From contig FZPE01000002.1 of assembly GCA_900188465.1 (NCBI GenBank), forward strand, positions 439,489 through 503,488: a stretch of DNA of 64,000 nucleotides. Reading direction: 5' to 3'. Shown here in pieces: positions 17,710-29,157 of this stretch. Position numbers and translations under genes: made by a program. Every line of letters starts with the position of its first letter. Position 1 is the first letter of the stretch. The notes below the pieces were generated by a model that saw only the letters and a program-made list of their open reading frames with translations, searched no databases and was not told the origin of the DNA. Source of the DNA: Micrococcales bacterium KH10. Its GTDB lineage: Bacteria > Actinomycetota > Actinomycetes > Actinomycetales > Cellulomonadaceae.

Positions 17710-19044
17710 TCAGCGTTTCACCTTGGCGGTGGACTTCGACGTGATTTTCTTGGTCTGATAGCCCTTTTTCTTCATGGTGACTCGCACCTTGATGCGCTTG
17801 CCCGCCTGCTTCGGCCGTAGTCTCACAGTGCGTTTCGTTGCGCCACTGATCTTCTTCTTGCCTGCGAACCACTGGTAGCCGGCCTTCGCGCCCTTGATCG
17901 ACTTGTGCTTGACTCGCAATGTGGCGCCGACACGGGCCTTCCCGTGGATCTTCGGCTTCGCGACTTTGCCCAGGCTCCGAGCTTTCACTTTCGCTGTGAT
18001 CTGTGCCGTCGATTTCGTGAATTTCGCACCTGAACCAGTCACTCGAACGCTCAACAGACGTCCCGCGGCGGATTTCGGTACGCGATAGGCGGCCTTCGTC
18101 GCCTTCTTCATGCGCTTGCCGTTCAGGTACCAGCGATAGGAGAGCTTGACCCCTGAAGGCCACGTGTTCACGCTCACCCGGGCCACCTTGCCGGCTTGTG
18201 GCGCCTTGGCCCAGCGAAGAGAGTCGGAGACGAGCGTGCGCGGTTTGGCACATCGGCCAGCACGTGAGGGCGTGGTGTGGCTGTAGGTGCGCGATCCGCC
18301 GGGTACCGAGGCGGTGATCTCAAACCGAGTCGATGTCACGGCCACGTGCTGCTTTGAAACATCGAGCATGAAACCGCATGAACTCGTCGTGCCACCACCG
18401 ATCGGGCCAGCCCATGTGGCGAAGCCATCTTCCGCCGGCTCCCGTGGGGTCTCGAAGAGCACGACTCCGTCTTGGTTGACCATGCGGGTTGAGATCCATG
18501 GGTTCTTCGCGAGTTGTGCAAAGGAGTACTCGTACTCGGCGGACCACTCATAATCCCAACCGGCGTTCTTGCCCTGGCGTCTCGTCCAGGTGACCGGATA
18601 TGTCTCGACGAAGGTGACGGGAGCGGTCAGCTTGGAGACCAACGGGAGCGATATCGTCGTGATCGTCGCTGGATCGGTGATGGTGACGCGATGCGGTGCA
18701 GGGTTGTCGAAATCGCACCGAGCCTGGAAGTTGTCGGACGCTGGCACGCATACGAAGTACGTGCCGGGACCGAGGTACAGATTCGCCTTGCCTGTCGAGT
18801 CAGTCCACGTGTTCGAGCAGAAGGACGAGTCCAAGGTGGGGTTTGCGTTGCAATAGACGGTGACGAGCACGTCTGCGGCATGCGATCCGCCCAGGTCAAC
18901 GACGAGGTTGTGCTCAGGGTCATCCGCTACGGCACTCGGGGCCACCGCAGTCGCCCCGGCACCGACCAGCAGAGCGGCCAGAAACGCTGCGAGCAACTGT
19001 CGTGTCCGGGTTCTCCACACCATTGCCCGATTATTGCAGTGCAT
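17710..19044 (-). CDS. Secreted protein with basic beta-repeat C-terminus
   Basis: A 444-residue secreted protein. The signal peptide is RQLLAAFLAALLVGAGATAVAPSAVA (here split from the basic start). The first half has paired cysteines (YCNAN, FCSNTW, FVCVPA, RCDF) and no family that I recognise. The second half has two modules with the pattern YRWYLNGKRM/YQWFAGKKKISGAT, as in bacterial Ig-like domains, and is extremely rich in lysine and arginine to the last residue (STAKVKR). There is no LPXTG, so the basic tail may hold the protein to anionic cell wall polymers. An ATG at 19023 is an alternative start; the 19044 ATG has an AAGG site 7 bases upstream. The gene lies just downstream of the giant surface protein gene, 88 bp away. 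Confidence 0.7.
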   Translation of the reverse strand: MHCNNRAMVWRTRTRQLLAAFLAALLVGAGATAVAPSAVADDPEHNLVVDLGGSHAADVLVTVYCNANPTLDSSFCSNTWTDSTGKANLYLGPGTYFVCVPASDNFQARCDFDNPAPHRVTITDPATITTISLPLVSKLTAPVTFVETYPVTWTRRQGKNAGWDYEWSAEYEYSFAQLAKNPWISTRMVNQDGVVLFETPREPAEDGFATWAGPIGGGTTSSCGFMLDVSKQHVAVTSTRFEITASVPGGSRTYSHTTPSRAGRCAKPRTLVSDSLRWAKAPQAGKVARVSVNTWPSGVKLSYRWYLNGKRMKKATKAAYRVPKSAAGRLLSVRVTGSGAKFTKSTAQITAKVKARSLGKVAKPKIHGKARVGATLRVKHKSIKGAKAGYQWFAGKKKISGATKRTVRLRPKQAGKRIKVRVTMKKKGYQTKKITSKSTAKVKR

Positions 19045-19132
19045 GTTTCGACCTTTCGATCATTGAGCTCGTCGAAATGACCTGCGGGTTTCGACGGGCT
19101 CAACCAACGGATGGTGGGCTCAACCAGCGGGA

Positions 19133-22100
19133 TCAGGCGCGCCGGCGCCGCACCACGACCAGCACGAATCCGAGACCCAGCAGACCCATACCAAGTGCGA
19201 GCAAGCCAGGAGCCGCTCCTGCACCGGTACGAGGCAGGTCGCCATCGCTGCCGCTGCCACCGTCTGGATCCTTCGGATCGTCACCGCCACTACCACGATC
19301 AGTGTCCGGCACGGTCACCTTGGCACATGCATGCGCGCCATCGCCCGGGTCGGTGCACTTGTCGTTACCGGTCGATGGATCCCACGGGCCGTCAGGAGTC
19401 GGAATAGTCGCGACGTTCTCGTAACTTCCCTCCTTGGCGTAGGTCACGGTCACCGTGACCGAGGTATTCGCTCCAGGGGTGAGCTCGTTGATCGTCCACG
19501 TCACGTTACGACCGCTCACCTGACCGCCATCGCTCGCCGAAACAAAGTGGGCGCCCCGCGGCAACCTGTCCGTCACCGGCACGTCAGTGGCCGTGATCGC
19601 GCCACGGTTGGAGACCGTGATCGTGTAGGTCACATTCTCACCGGCCGGCACACGCTTCTTGTCGGCCTTCTTCTGGATGTGCAACTGGCCGATCTGGAAG
19701 TCGTTGGTGATCGTCACGCTGACCGGCTCGGTCATGTCATCGGTGATGGTGACGGTGCCGTCGGCTGGCGTATACGAGGTGGCGACAGCCAGACCCGCAT
19801 CAGTCTCGGTGACCTTGCACACAGCGCCAGGCAGAATGCCCGTGATCGTCACGGTGTAGCCGTTCGCCTCGCTCAGTGTCACGATGCCATCGTTCGGCAA
19901 CGCAACAGGCAAGGTCTCGCCGTCCTTGACCCAGGTGCACACAGCCTGCGCAGTGAACGGTCCGGCGCCGAACTTCTCCACTCCTGGACCGGTGCGCTGC
20001 TTGTCGATGGTCAGTGCCCCGTCGAGGAAGGTGTTGGTCACAGTCGCCAGGCGGCCCTCGTGATCGGTCGCATCCGACGTGATCGTCACGTTGGCACTCG
20101 TGCCATCCGTCGTGGTGTCATTCGATCCATCACCATCGCTGATGGTGACCGACGTCGAGTTCGCCCCGCCATCGCGAGTCTCCGCGATGACGCAGTCCGC
20201 ACCGACCGGAAGATCGGCGTAGACATCCGTCAGGTTGTTCGACGAGTCGAGCGTGCGCGCCGCGCCTCCTGGAATCTCGATGGCCACATCGGTGCCGTCG
20301 ACGTCACGAGTACAGGCCAGCGTCACCTCGAACGGTCCGGCGCCGAACTTTCCTGCCCCCGGGCCGTCAACAGCCTTCGTCACCCGCAACGATCCGACCA
20401 GGAACTCGTTGGTCACGTCCACCTGGACCGGCGCGGAGCTGGCTCCGCCCACGGTCACGGTGATCTCCTCGGTATCGCTGACATTGCCCGATTCAATCGA
20501 GGACGAGTTCGCTCCGCCGCGCAGCGGCTCGGTGACCGCGCATTCAGCGCCGGCAGGCAGGTCGTCGACCCGCCATACCGGGTCAGCCGCCGAGAGAACA
20601 TGCGTCGCGGAGAACACCTGGGTCGGATCGGTCAACGGCGAGGTGCAGACCATGGAGACCTGGAAGTCACCCTGGCCCCACAGGTCGGCACCAGCACCGG
20701 TGATGTGCTTGGTAAGATTCACCGAACCGGTCTCGTACTCGTTGGTGTACGTCACCAGGACGCTACCCGAAGTGATGGTGAAGGTCGCCTCAGTGTCATC
20801 AGCCGGAGCCGAAGGCGCATCGGATCCGTGTTGGATCGTCACATTCACACCCGTGGCACCCGCTGCGTCGGCCTCGCTGATCTCACAGGTCGTACCAAGC
20901 GGCAGCTCGTCGAATGCCTTGGAATTGCCCGGTGCCGTCGACGTCAAGGTGAACGTGCGATCGTCCGTGCCCAGCAACTCTGTGCCGCCATAGGTGCACG
21001 ACGCGGTGAACTCGTAGGTCTCGTCGTAGACGATGGGGTTGCCGTCCTGATCGACAGCGCCACCATTGTCGACGTCCTTGTGCACTACGAAGCCCTGCAC
21101 GTCGAAGCGGTTGGTGATGCCAAGGCTCACCGGGCCGCTGGTCGGCTCGTTGGCAGTGGCGACAACCGTGATGTCGCCAGACCGACTGCCATCCGAGGCA
21201 TGTGCCGGGGTGTAGGTCGTGTCCGTTGCGAAACCAGGATCGGTTTCGGTGACATGACAGGTGGCACCAGCAATGATGCCGTCCAAGGTAACCTCGTACG
21301 AGTTCGCCTCGCTCAAAGTGATCTCACCGCCATTCGGCAGGTCCACCGACTCCGTCTGACCGTCCTTGAGGTAGGTGCAGGACACCTCGGCGGTGAACGG
21401 GCCGGCACCGAAGACTGCGGCGCCAGCGCCGGTGCGCTGCTTCGTGACGCGCAGTGAACCAGTGTCGAAGCGGTTGGTGATCGACACTGATGCCTGTGGC
21501 GTCGCCGAACCGTTCTCCACGATGGTCACCGGGGCAGACCGGTTGGGATTGGCCTGGTCTGCCGGTGCGTATGTGGTCTCATGCGCCCCGCCGTTGGCGG
21601 TCTCGGTGACATAACACGTAGCGCTCGCGATGATGCCCGTGATGGTCGCCTCATAGCCGTTGGCGGCATCCAGCGTCACGATGCCGTCATTGGGAAGTGC
21701 CACCGGCAGGGTGTCGCCGTCCTTGACCCAGGTGCAAACCGCCTGAACGGTGAACGGACCGGAACCGAAGTCCGTGGCACCAGTGCCAGTGCGCAACTTC
21801 TCAATCTGCAGTGTGCCCACGTTGAACGTGTTCGTCATCTCGACTTCAGTCGATGTCACGTTCCCGAAGTCACGTGTGATCGTGAACTCGGCAACGGTGC
21901 CCGCTGTCACCGTTGGAGTTCCGCCGCTCTGGGTCACTGAGATCGACGAGTTCGATGCCCCGCCCGGCACAGTCTCAGTGAGCGTGCATTCAGCGCCGAC
22001 CGGTAGTCCCTCATAAAGAGTGGACAGGTCATCGGGGCCGATCAGAACTCGTGTCGCACCGCCAGGAATGGAGATGGACTGGGCTGCGCCATTGACCGTG

Positions 22101-25100
22101 CGGGTGCAAGCAAGGTTGACCGTGAACGGTCCGTCGCCGTATTCACTGCTGCCGCCGCCGACGACAAGTTTCTCCACAGCCACCGAGCCGAGGTGGAAGT
22201 GGTTGGTGACGGTCACCTCAAGAGGAGCGGTGGGCGACTGCGTGCCGATGTAGCGTGTTCCACTTGCCGCATCGGTCTGATTCGCGCCGCCGTGTTCGGT
22301 TTCCTCCCAGGCACATTGCGCGTCGGTTGGCAGGTTGTCGATCTGCCATTCCAATGTGGTGCTCGGCGACAGCGTGACAGTGTCCTCGAAGACCACCGGA
22401 TCCACGGTGCGGGCAGAGGTGCATCGCATGGATATCTCGAATGGACCAGCACCCCAAGCCGAGGCGCCAGCACCGCTGACGGCCTTGGTGATCTTGAACG
22501 AACCGACCGTGTAGTGGTTGGTGAACGCAACACCGGTGTTCACATCGCCTCCGGTGGAATCCGCAATGACGGTGAACGAGGCACTGGTGGCGGTTGTCGG
22601 CGAACCAGTGGTGCCGTCCTGCGTCACCTCAACCGTGGTGCTTGCAGCATTTGCCGCGTTCGATTCCGTGACGGTGCATTCCGAGCCGACCGGCACACCG
22701 GTGATGGTGCGCGACTGGCCCGGCGTCAGTGTGAACGACTGATCTGCCACCCCCAGCACCTGTGCGCCGCCGAAGGTGCAAGCAGCAGTGAAAGAGACCT
22801 GCTGGTTGTATTCGACAGGGTCGCCGTCCTGGTTGACCGCGCCACCGTTGTCCACCGACTTGGAGACCTCGAAGCCGCCGATGTCATACGAGTTGGTCGC
22901 TGTGATGCTCTGAATATCGATTGGGTTCGGCAGTGCCGGGTTCGCGATGTTGCTGCGTGCCGACTGGTCGTTCAGTGCGGTGATCGTGCCGGATGAGCCA
23001 TTTGGCGCACCTGGACTGTAGGTGACGGTTGCTCCCTGGGCGGCAGGGTCCTCCACAACGGAGCACTCGGCGTACAGCGGCAGGGTGACTCGTCCCCAGG
23101 TGGAAGTAGATCCGTCGCCGACATGAACGACTGAGCCGTCTGCAGGCAGGTCCACCCGCGACCGGTCAACTGGCGTTGCAGCGTTGTCAAAGATGTCGAT
23201 GTCCTCGCCAGCCGACGTACACGACAAGGCGAACGGGTAGGTCGACGGCAGAGGGGCCGAAGCGGGCCAGTTCGGCGGGGTGTCAACGATCTTGTTCAGA
23301 TCGATCTTGCCCATTGCCAGCCCCACACCGACGGCACGTGGCTCAATGGCGTTGATGCGGAACTCGTCGCCATTGAAGATGCCTCGCGAACCAGCGGCGA
23401 CCGAGTTCCACGCCAGCGGTTCGGTGTCCGAGTCAGCGGCGCGCTCGGCCGTGGCCGGGTTGAGCATGTCCCAGGTGAAAGTAGCCGTCTGGGAAGGAGC
23501 CAGACCGCCACCTGTTGCCGCGTCGGGGTGTTCGACGACGAACTTCAAGGCGCGCACGGAGGCAAGCTCCGCCGCGCTCATGTTGTCCTCGTCAAGCAGC
23601 TGCCAATTGCGATTGACCACATTCGCGTAGCACGGGTCGCTGACCGGCAGCCCGCCCACGGCGGTGTCGTTCTGGATGTCCGCTCGGTTACACGCTTGGA
23701 GAGGCGCGGTGGTCATGTAGTAGATCCGCGCATCTGCTGCCGACATACCGGGAATGTTCGCGGTGAAGTTGCCGACCAGTGTGGGCGTCCAGCGACTGCC
23801 GCGCTGTGAGGTGGTCAACACCGCCGTATCGCCGAGACCCGGCAGCACGTCGATAGCGGAGATGACACCTGCTGGAACGTTGCCGGAATTGTGGAACTGG
23901 ATGCGCCAGGTGGTGGTGCCGCCCGCGCGGGTGATCGGCAGACACGGGGTGCGGAAGAATCCGCCACCGGCGTTGCCGTTCGTCGCATCGGAACAGAATG
24001 ACGTAGGTACCGCGCCCTGCGCGATCACACCGAGGTCGTCATAGTTCGGATCGCCCGGTGTCGCGCCGAGAACACCGGCACCGGTGCCCTTGACGGCCTT
24101 CGTGACGCGGATAGGCGCACCAGGGTTGGAGGTCACCTCAGCGTTTGCGGAGCACTCGAAGACCTCGGTCTCAGCTGGTGTGTTGTCGGAGTGGTCCTGG
24201 CCGACGCAATGGTCGAAGATCCGGTCGTTGCTGGCGGTGATTTCGTTGGTGACGCTGGTCAAGGGGTCCAAGTCGGGGCGGAACATCAACTGCGCAGTGA
24301 TCCGCAGCTCGTCACCGGGTGCGAACTGGAAGCCGGTGGGCAGGTTCAGGGTCAGTTCACCTGTGTCCGGGTCAAGCGACGCCGACATGCCGCTGGTGTC
24401 CTGCGCGGTGCCGCCAGAGGTCCAAGTGAAGGTGTAGACCGGGTTGGTGTCGTCGACCTCCCTCGGTGCCTCAACCAGCATCGAACCATCTGCGTCGGTC
24501 TGGATCTGATCGGTCAGCTGCAGACCGGTCATCGTCCAGGTGCCGGTGTTGCGAACGACCATCTCAAACGGAATCTCATCGGTGACGCCAAAGTTCCCGG
24601 TGGGGCTCTTGGCTACCGTGATCTTGTTAGTTAAGTGTGCCTTGGTGATGTGCGCGTTCGCGTCATCATCTGCCACGTACTGCACGTCCATCGGGTCAAA
24701 CCAAGCGCCCTTTAGGTGAGTTTGAGCCGTGTTCGAAGCTCGACCGCGAACGGTTTCGCCAGGTGCAGGGCTGAGTGTCGGTAGTGTCGAGGGAACCTCG
24801 GTGGTCGTCGACCCGTTCGGGCCATAGCGCAGGAATTCACGCCGGTTCACAATGAAGTTGAACGGCACTGTGGGCCGGTGTGGACGGTCCCAGTTCTGTT
24901 CCGCTAGTCCGCGGCGAACGTTCAACCGGACACCTTGCACTTCAGCTGCGGTGACACTCGGCGGTAATGACGGTGTGACATTCCCGTTGGCTGCCACAGT
25001 CTGCCAGTCGCCAGTGACCCAGCATGCGCTGAGGTCCACATTGTTGTTACAGGTCGCAGTTAAGGTTGCAGGATCGGTTGATTCAGAGAGACTGTAATTG

Positions 25101-28100
25101 ACCCCTCTGAGAACTTCGACACGCACCTGGCTGGGGCGCAGCGGGGCAGGCATGTTTATCTGCGGGAATGACGAGAACTGATACGCATTCCAGAACGTGG
25201 GTGTTGCGTCCTCAATGACCATAGTCTTGGTCCGGACGTTCCCGGTGGGCCTGGAGCGCAACGCGACGGTGAACGCGGTATTAGTTGTCGCTTCTGTTGC
25301 GGTGTTGGGAGTGATGGTTTTCGTTAACTCGACACCATACTCAGGTGTGACGATGCTGACAGGCTTTTTGTCGCGAGCCTGGCTTTCGTCCAAAATGGGG
25401 TCACCGCCAGGGGTAACAGCCTCAGCCACTGCAGTGTTATCTAGTTCAGTGAGGGTGACTGGGTCGCCCGATGTGCGCTCGGTGGGGCGTAACCGGGTTT
25501 CTACGGCGACCTGTGCGTTGGCCGTATTTGCGATCCAACCGTTAAATGTGACGGTGATGCCGTTGACATTTGCGAGGTCTACTTCACCTAGAGCTTGGGC
25601 TTGCGTGATAGTGCCGGTCCAGTCGGGCACCGCATTTGCGTACTTGAGGCTAACAACTGTGCTCACAGTGCCTGGAGGTGGCGTGATTGCACCAATTGAG
25701 CGGAGATTGAATCGCTCGAAGAACTCGTCTGAGCCCGCGGACGGGTCAGGGTCAGAGATCACGAGTTGCTCGACCTTACTGACTGAAGTGTTACGAGCAG
25801 TGAGGGTAAAGCCCAATCGTGGGTAGTCGCCTGCAGGCGTGCCCGCCCGTGGAAGTGGCACCTCGGTGACTCCGTTAGTGACTTGGTAAGCATCGAATGC
25901 TTTGGTCAGGCTGACGGTAATGGGAGTATCGAGAATTGCGATACCCGCATGATCGGTCTCTACCAGCGTGCCGTTTTCGGTGACAGCTTCGGCTCGCACC
26001 GTATTGTCGACCACACCTGGGCTATTTGTGTTGTAGTCGTAAGTGTGCAGGTTACCCAAGACTGCTTGGTTGCTATTCGAACGCAAAGTGTTGCGCAGTT
26101 GGAACACTAGGTCGATCGGACGGCGGTTCGTGCTGTGAGCAACGCCGGAGCCGACAACGGGGTCGAGTGAGCTCGTGATGCGGGCGGCACGGTTAGGGCT
26201 TTCTTCAAAAGTGATGCGGAAGCCTAGGATCGATGCGTGCAACGTAGCGTTTGGTGTCCAGCCCGGGAACTGTCCGTCACATTCACTTGCGGGTGAACAC
26301 ACAGTCGATGTGATGTCGATCCACGTGGCAGCTGTAGCGTCAAAATACTCCACAGCACTGACCCGGTCGAACCGGATTGAAGGGTCGTTGGCCGCAGTGA
26401 TCGGTCGCACGGCTGTCAGGTTGAAAGCGTCATAGATGGAGTTAGGCAGGTCGGACGGGTCCGTAGCCGGGTCTGAAATCCGCATGGACGAGGCCGTCAA
26501 TCCGGCAGGGCTCCACAGCAAACGAGCAGTGCGCTGCTGGTCTGTGCGTGCCTCCACTTCAGCACTCGTGACAGGAGTGCCATTAGTGCTAAGCCAGGTC
26601 TTATCGACTGTGTCCGGGCCGGTCCCTACTGGGTACGGACGGAGAAGAATGCCGTCTTCGTCTTCAACCGTGACAACAGGATCGGTTGCGTTCGGGTTGG
26701 TGACGGTGGTCAATGCGTCGTTTTCGACCGTCACAGGCGTGGTCAAGCCGCTCGAGCTTCCAGAGCCATCGCGCCACTGGTCACGCAAGACCATGCGGAA
26801 GTAGGGGGTTCCGCGGAAACCGGGTTGCAGTACGGTCGCCGGCGCGATAGGTGAGTACTCAAATTGAATACCTTGCGCGGCTGCACGTTCAGCCGAGGTC
26901 AGTGTGTGCGAGTAACTACTTCCCCCTGGGATGTTCTCAGCGCCACTCATTACCTGCCACGCGTTGCCGTCCCAATACCGAATCGTCAGAGTCGATCCAA
27001 CAGGTACGTTGACAAGTGGGATGTCAGTGATATCGAAGTGGTTGTAGAAGTCAGAGGGTGTGGCACCTGGGCTAACTGGGTCCTGAATGACCAGTGTCTG
27101 TGTGCCGGTGGTCGAGTCCTGAGACAGGGCGCCGTTGAGTGAAACCAGGGACGAGGAACCAGCGTGCGCGGGGATCTCGTCATGAACGATGTTCTTGTCC
27201 AGGGTCGGAATGATTTGTAGTGGTTGACGAGTGATCTGTGCGTTGTCGCGGGCTGGGTCAGATTCTTGACCATCAGAACTCTCAACAATGGCCTCGGTGT
27301 GGTTTGTTGAGGTGACTGGGTTTGTCCCGGTAACTGGCTCTGCCTGTGCGCGGAAGGGGATATGCGCACTGGCGTGAGCAGGAATGGAATCACCTTCGAA
27401 GGTGATGGTGAATCCTACGACACGGCGTCCGGTGTCCGGGCTGGGAAGAGTGTGAACAGTCGTGGTCGACTGTGCCGGGGATGCGAGGCCGTCTTCATAG
27501 GCATACTGTATGGAAGCTGACGTGGCACCTTGTGGCCATTCAAGGGTTTGCCCACCACCGCTAGTGATGAATTCCTCGAACTCGAGTCCTTGTTGTGCGA
27601 AGTCGGGCTCACCATCCGCGGGGTCGGTGATCGTCAGACGGACTATCGGCGTTGAACCGACCGTGGCTTCTAGATCAACGCGGGCTGAGTCTCCGGCCGG
27701 CACTTGGGAACGGTCGAATCTCTTGGTGATGCCCACAGTTGGCTTTTCGCGACGAATCTGAATGTTGGCGTTGTCGACCACAGGTGTGGACGAGTCGTCG
27801 CCTAAGGTGACGCGGCTCGACGCTGTGTTGTTCACCGTCACTGTGGTGTTGTCTGCAATGGAAGTGACGTTACTGCGGGTTTGGGTTCCAAACTCGATCT
27901 GGGCGCGTTGGTTGCTGCCAGTAATAGGAACTAGGCCACTACTGTTCGTGAAAGTGAACCGGACGCCGTATACGGCTGCCAGGTCAATTCCTTGGAGCAG
28001 CTCATTGGGGTTCGAAGGGATTGACTGGGAGGTTCCGGTGTGCCAAGTGCCGTCTTCCTCACGCCAGTCGAATTGGACGCGATCAGCACCATGCGGTGCA

Positions 28101-28893
28101 GTCAGGGAGTCGATGCCAGTGAGGGCGAGGTATTCGAATGCTTCGTTTCCATTGGCCGCAGGGTCTTCGACAATCAGAGCGTCCACAGCAGAGTTCGATG
28201 TGTTTGCCGCATGTAGCGAGAAATCGACTGGCTGACCGGGCACCGCTGGTACAGGGGAACCATTTGGTGTGTTGCTGTCAACTGATTTGCCGATTGAACT
28301 GCTCAACTCAAGGGGAACGTCGATATTGATGTCTGCGTAGTCACGCACGGTGACAGCATTGTCGCCTTCCATTGTGGCGATGTTGCGCTTGACGCCAGCA
28401 TCCGCAGCAGTCAGGTTGTCGGGGACTTTCACGCGAATCGACAGCGTTTCTTCCTGTCCGGTGGGAAGTCCGCGGTTGCCGAGTCCGTCTTCGAGGTCAA
28501 CGGTGAAGAGGACACTAATGGTGTTCGTGTCCGCATTTGGTGTGATCTGGCTCTGGTTCGTCGAGACTGTTACAGCTGTGCTGAGGGGTTCGGCAATGAC
28601 GAGAGGTTCAGGCAGCGGATCTGTCAGAGTGGCGTCGATACACCCAGCAGAAAGAGGGTCGATGACCGTGCACGAGATAGTCAGGTCGTAATAGAACACG
28701 TCACCGGGAGTGAACGTTGGCACCGTGCCGTCAGCATCGCGCACTTTTTTGAGAGGTTGAAGGTTGCGTCTTCACCGGCGGCTTGTGTCGCGGTGACCGG
28801 AAACATCACCGCGAATAGTGACAACACGGATAGTAAAGCTATTATCCGGGCGATGTCATGATTTCGAATAGATCCGCGCCTGTGATGCCCCAT
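19133..28893 (-). CDS. Giant LPXTG-anchored surface protein with DUF11/DUF5979 modules, -1 frameshift needed
   Basis: A cell-wall adhesin-like protein of about 3250 residues. The start ATG at 28893 follows a GAGGTGAAGG ribosome site and gives a signal peptide (IIALLSVLSLFAVMFPVTATQA). After residue 50 the frame must step back one base at A-AAA-AAG (28750-28744) to enter the 3203-codon main frame at VRDADGTVPTF. The first two thirds are DUF11-like and related beta-domains. The last third has nine DUF5979 modules of about 110 residues in the order A-B-C-D-E-A-B-C-D, then one more DUF11 domain. The end has LPRTG, a hydrophobic helix and RRRRA, a standard sortase signal. No sortase gene is in the window. 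The 25.0-28.7 kb part is clearly lower in GC than 19-24 kb. The frameshift may be real regulation, phase variation, or a single missing base. Confidence 0.8.
28744..28750 (-). promoter_or_regulatory. Slippery heptamer A-AAA-AAG (possible -1 frameshift or phase-variable tract)
   Basis: On the minus strand, six A residues followed by G read TCA-AAA-AAG-TGC in the signal-peptide frame. This is the X-XXY-YYZ heptamer of the dnaX type in the correct phase. A -1 slip leads directly into GTG-CGC-GAT of the giant frame without losing a residue. A seventh A would also put the two parts in frame. A short GGCA-CGG-TGCC hairpin follows about 10 bases downstream; no strong upstream Shine-Dalgarno-like stimulator is visible. 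Confidence 0.55.
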
Positions 28894-28992
28894 GGTCGCC
28901 TTCACCTCTAGTTTCTCGACTTTTGTGTGCTCAGAGGACATGAAAATATATCGAGACAATCGTCCTCAGGGGGGTAAATGGTCGATTATCTC

Positions 28993-29021
28993 GATAGAGC
29001 CTAGTTACTGAAGTATGTCAA
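28993..29021 (-). promoter_or_regulatory. Candidate promoter of the giant surface protein gene
   Basis: On the minus strand, TTGACA (29021-29016) is followed after 17 bases by TCTATC (28998-28993), a perfect -35 with a weak -10. The rest of the 264-bp gap between the aminotransferase and the giant gene is AT-rich and holds no other feature that I can support. The transcript would have a leader of about 90 bases. Confidence 0.35.
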
Positions 29022-29157
29022 GCCATTCGTCTATACGCAAGAAGGGTGTTGTAAGTCACAGGGTGGCCTGTTGAAGAGCCACTATCTATCTGAAACCGAA
29101 CTTAGCGAGTTACCTCGCGAATGAAACCAGGGATCGATGCGCGCTGGCTTGCAAGTA

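Noticed and set aside
19331-21457. A 708-codon open frame opposite the giant surface protein gene
   Set aside because: It mirrors the GC-rich repeats of the real gene; it has no domain, and its repeats follow the DUF5979 modules on the other strand.
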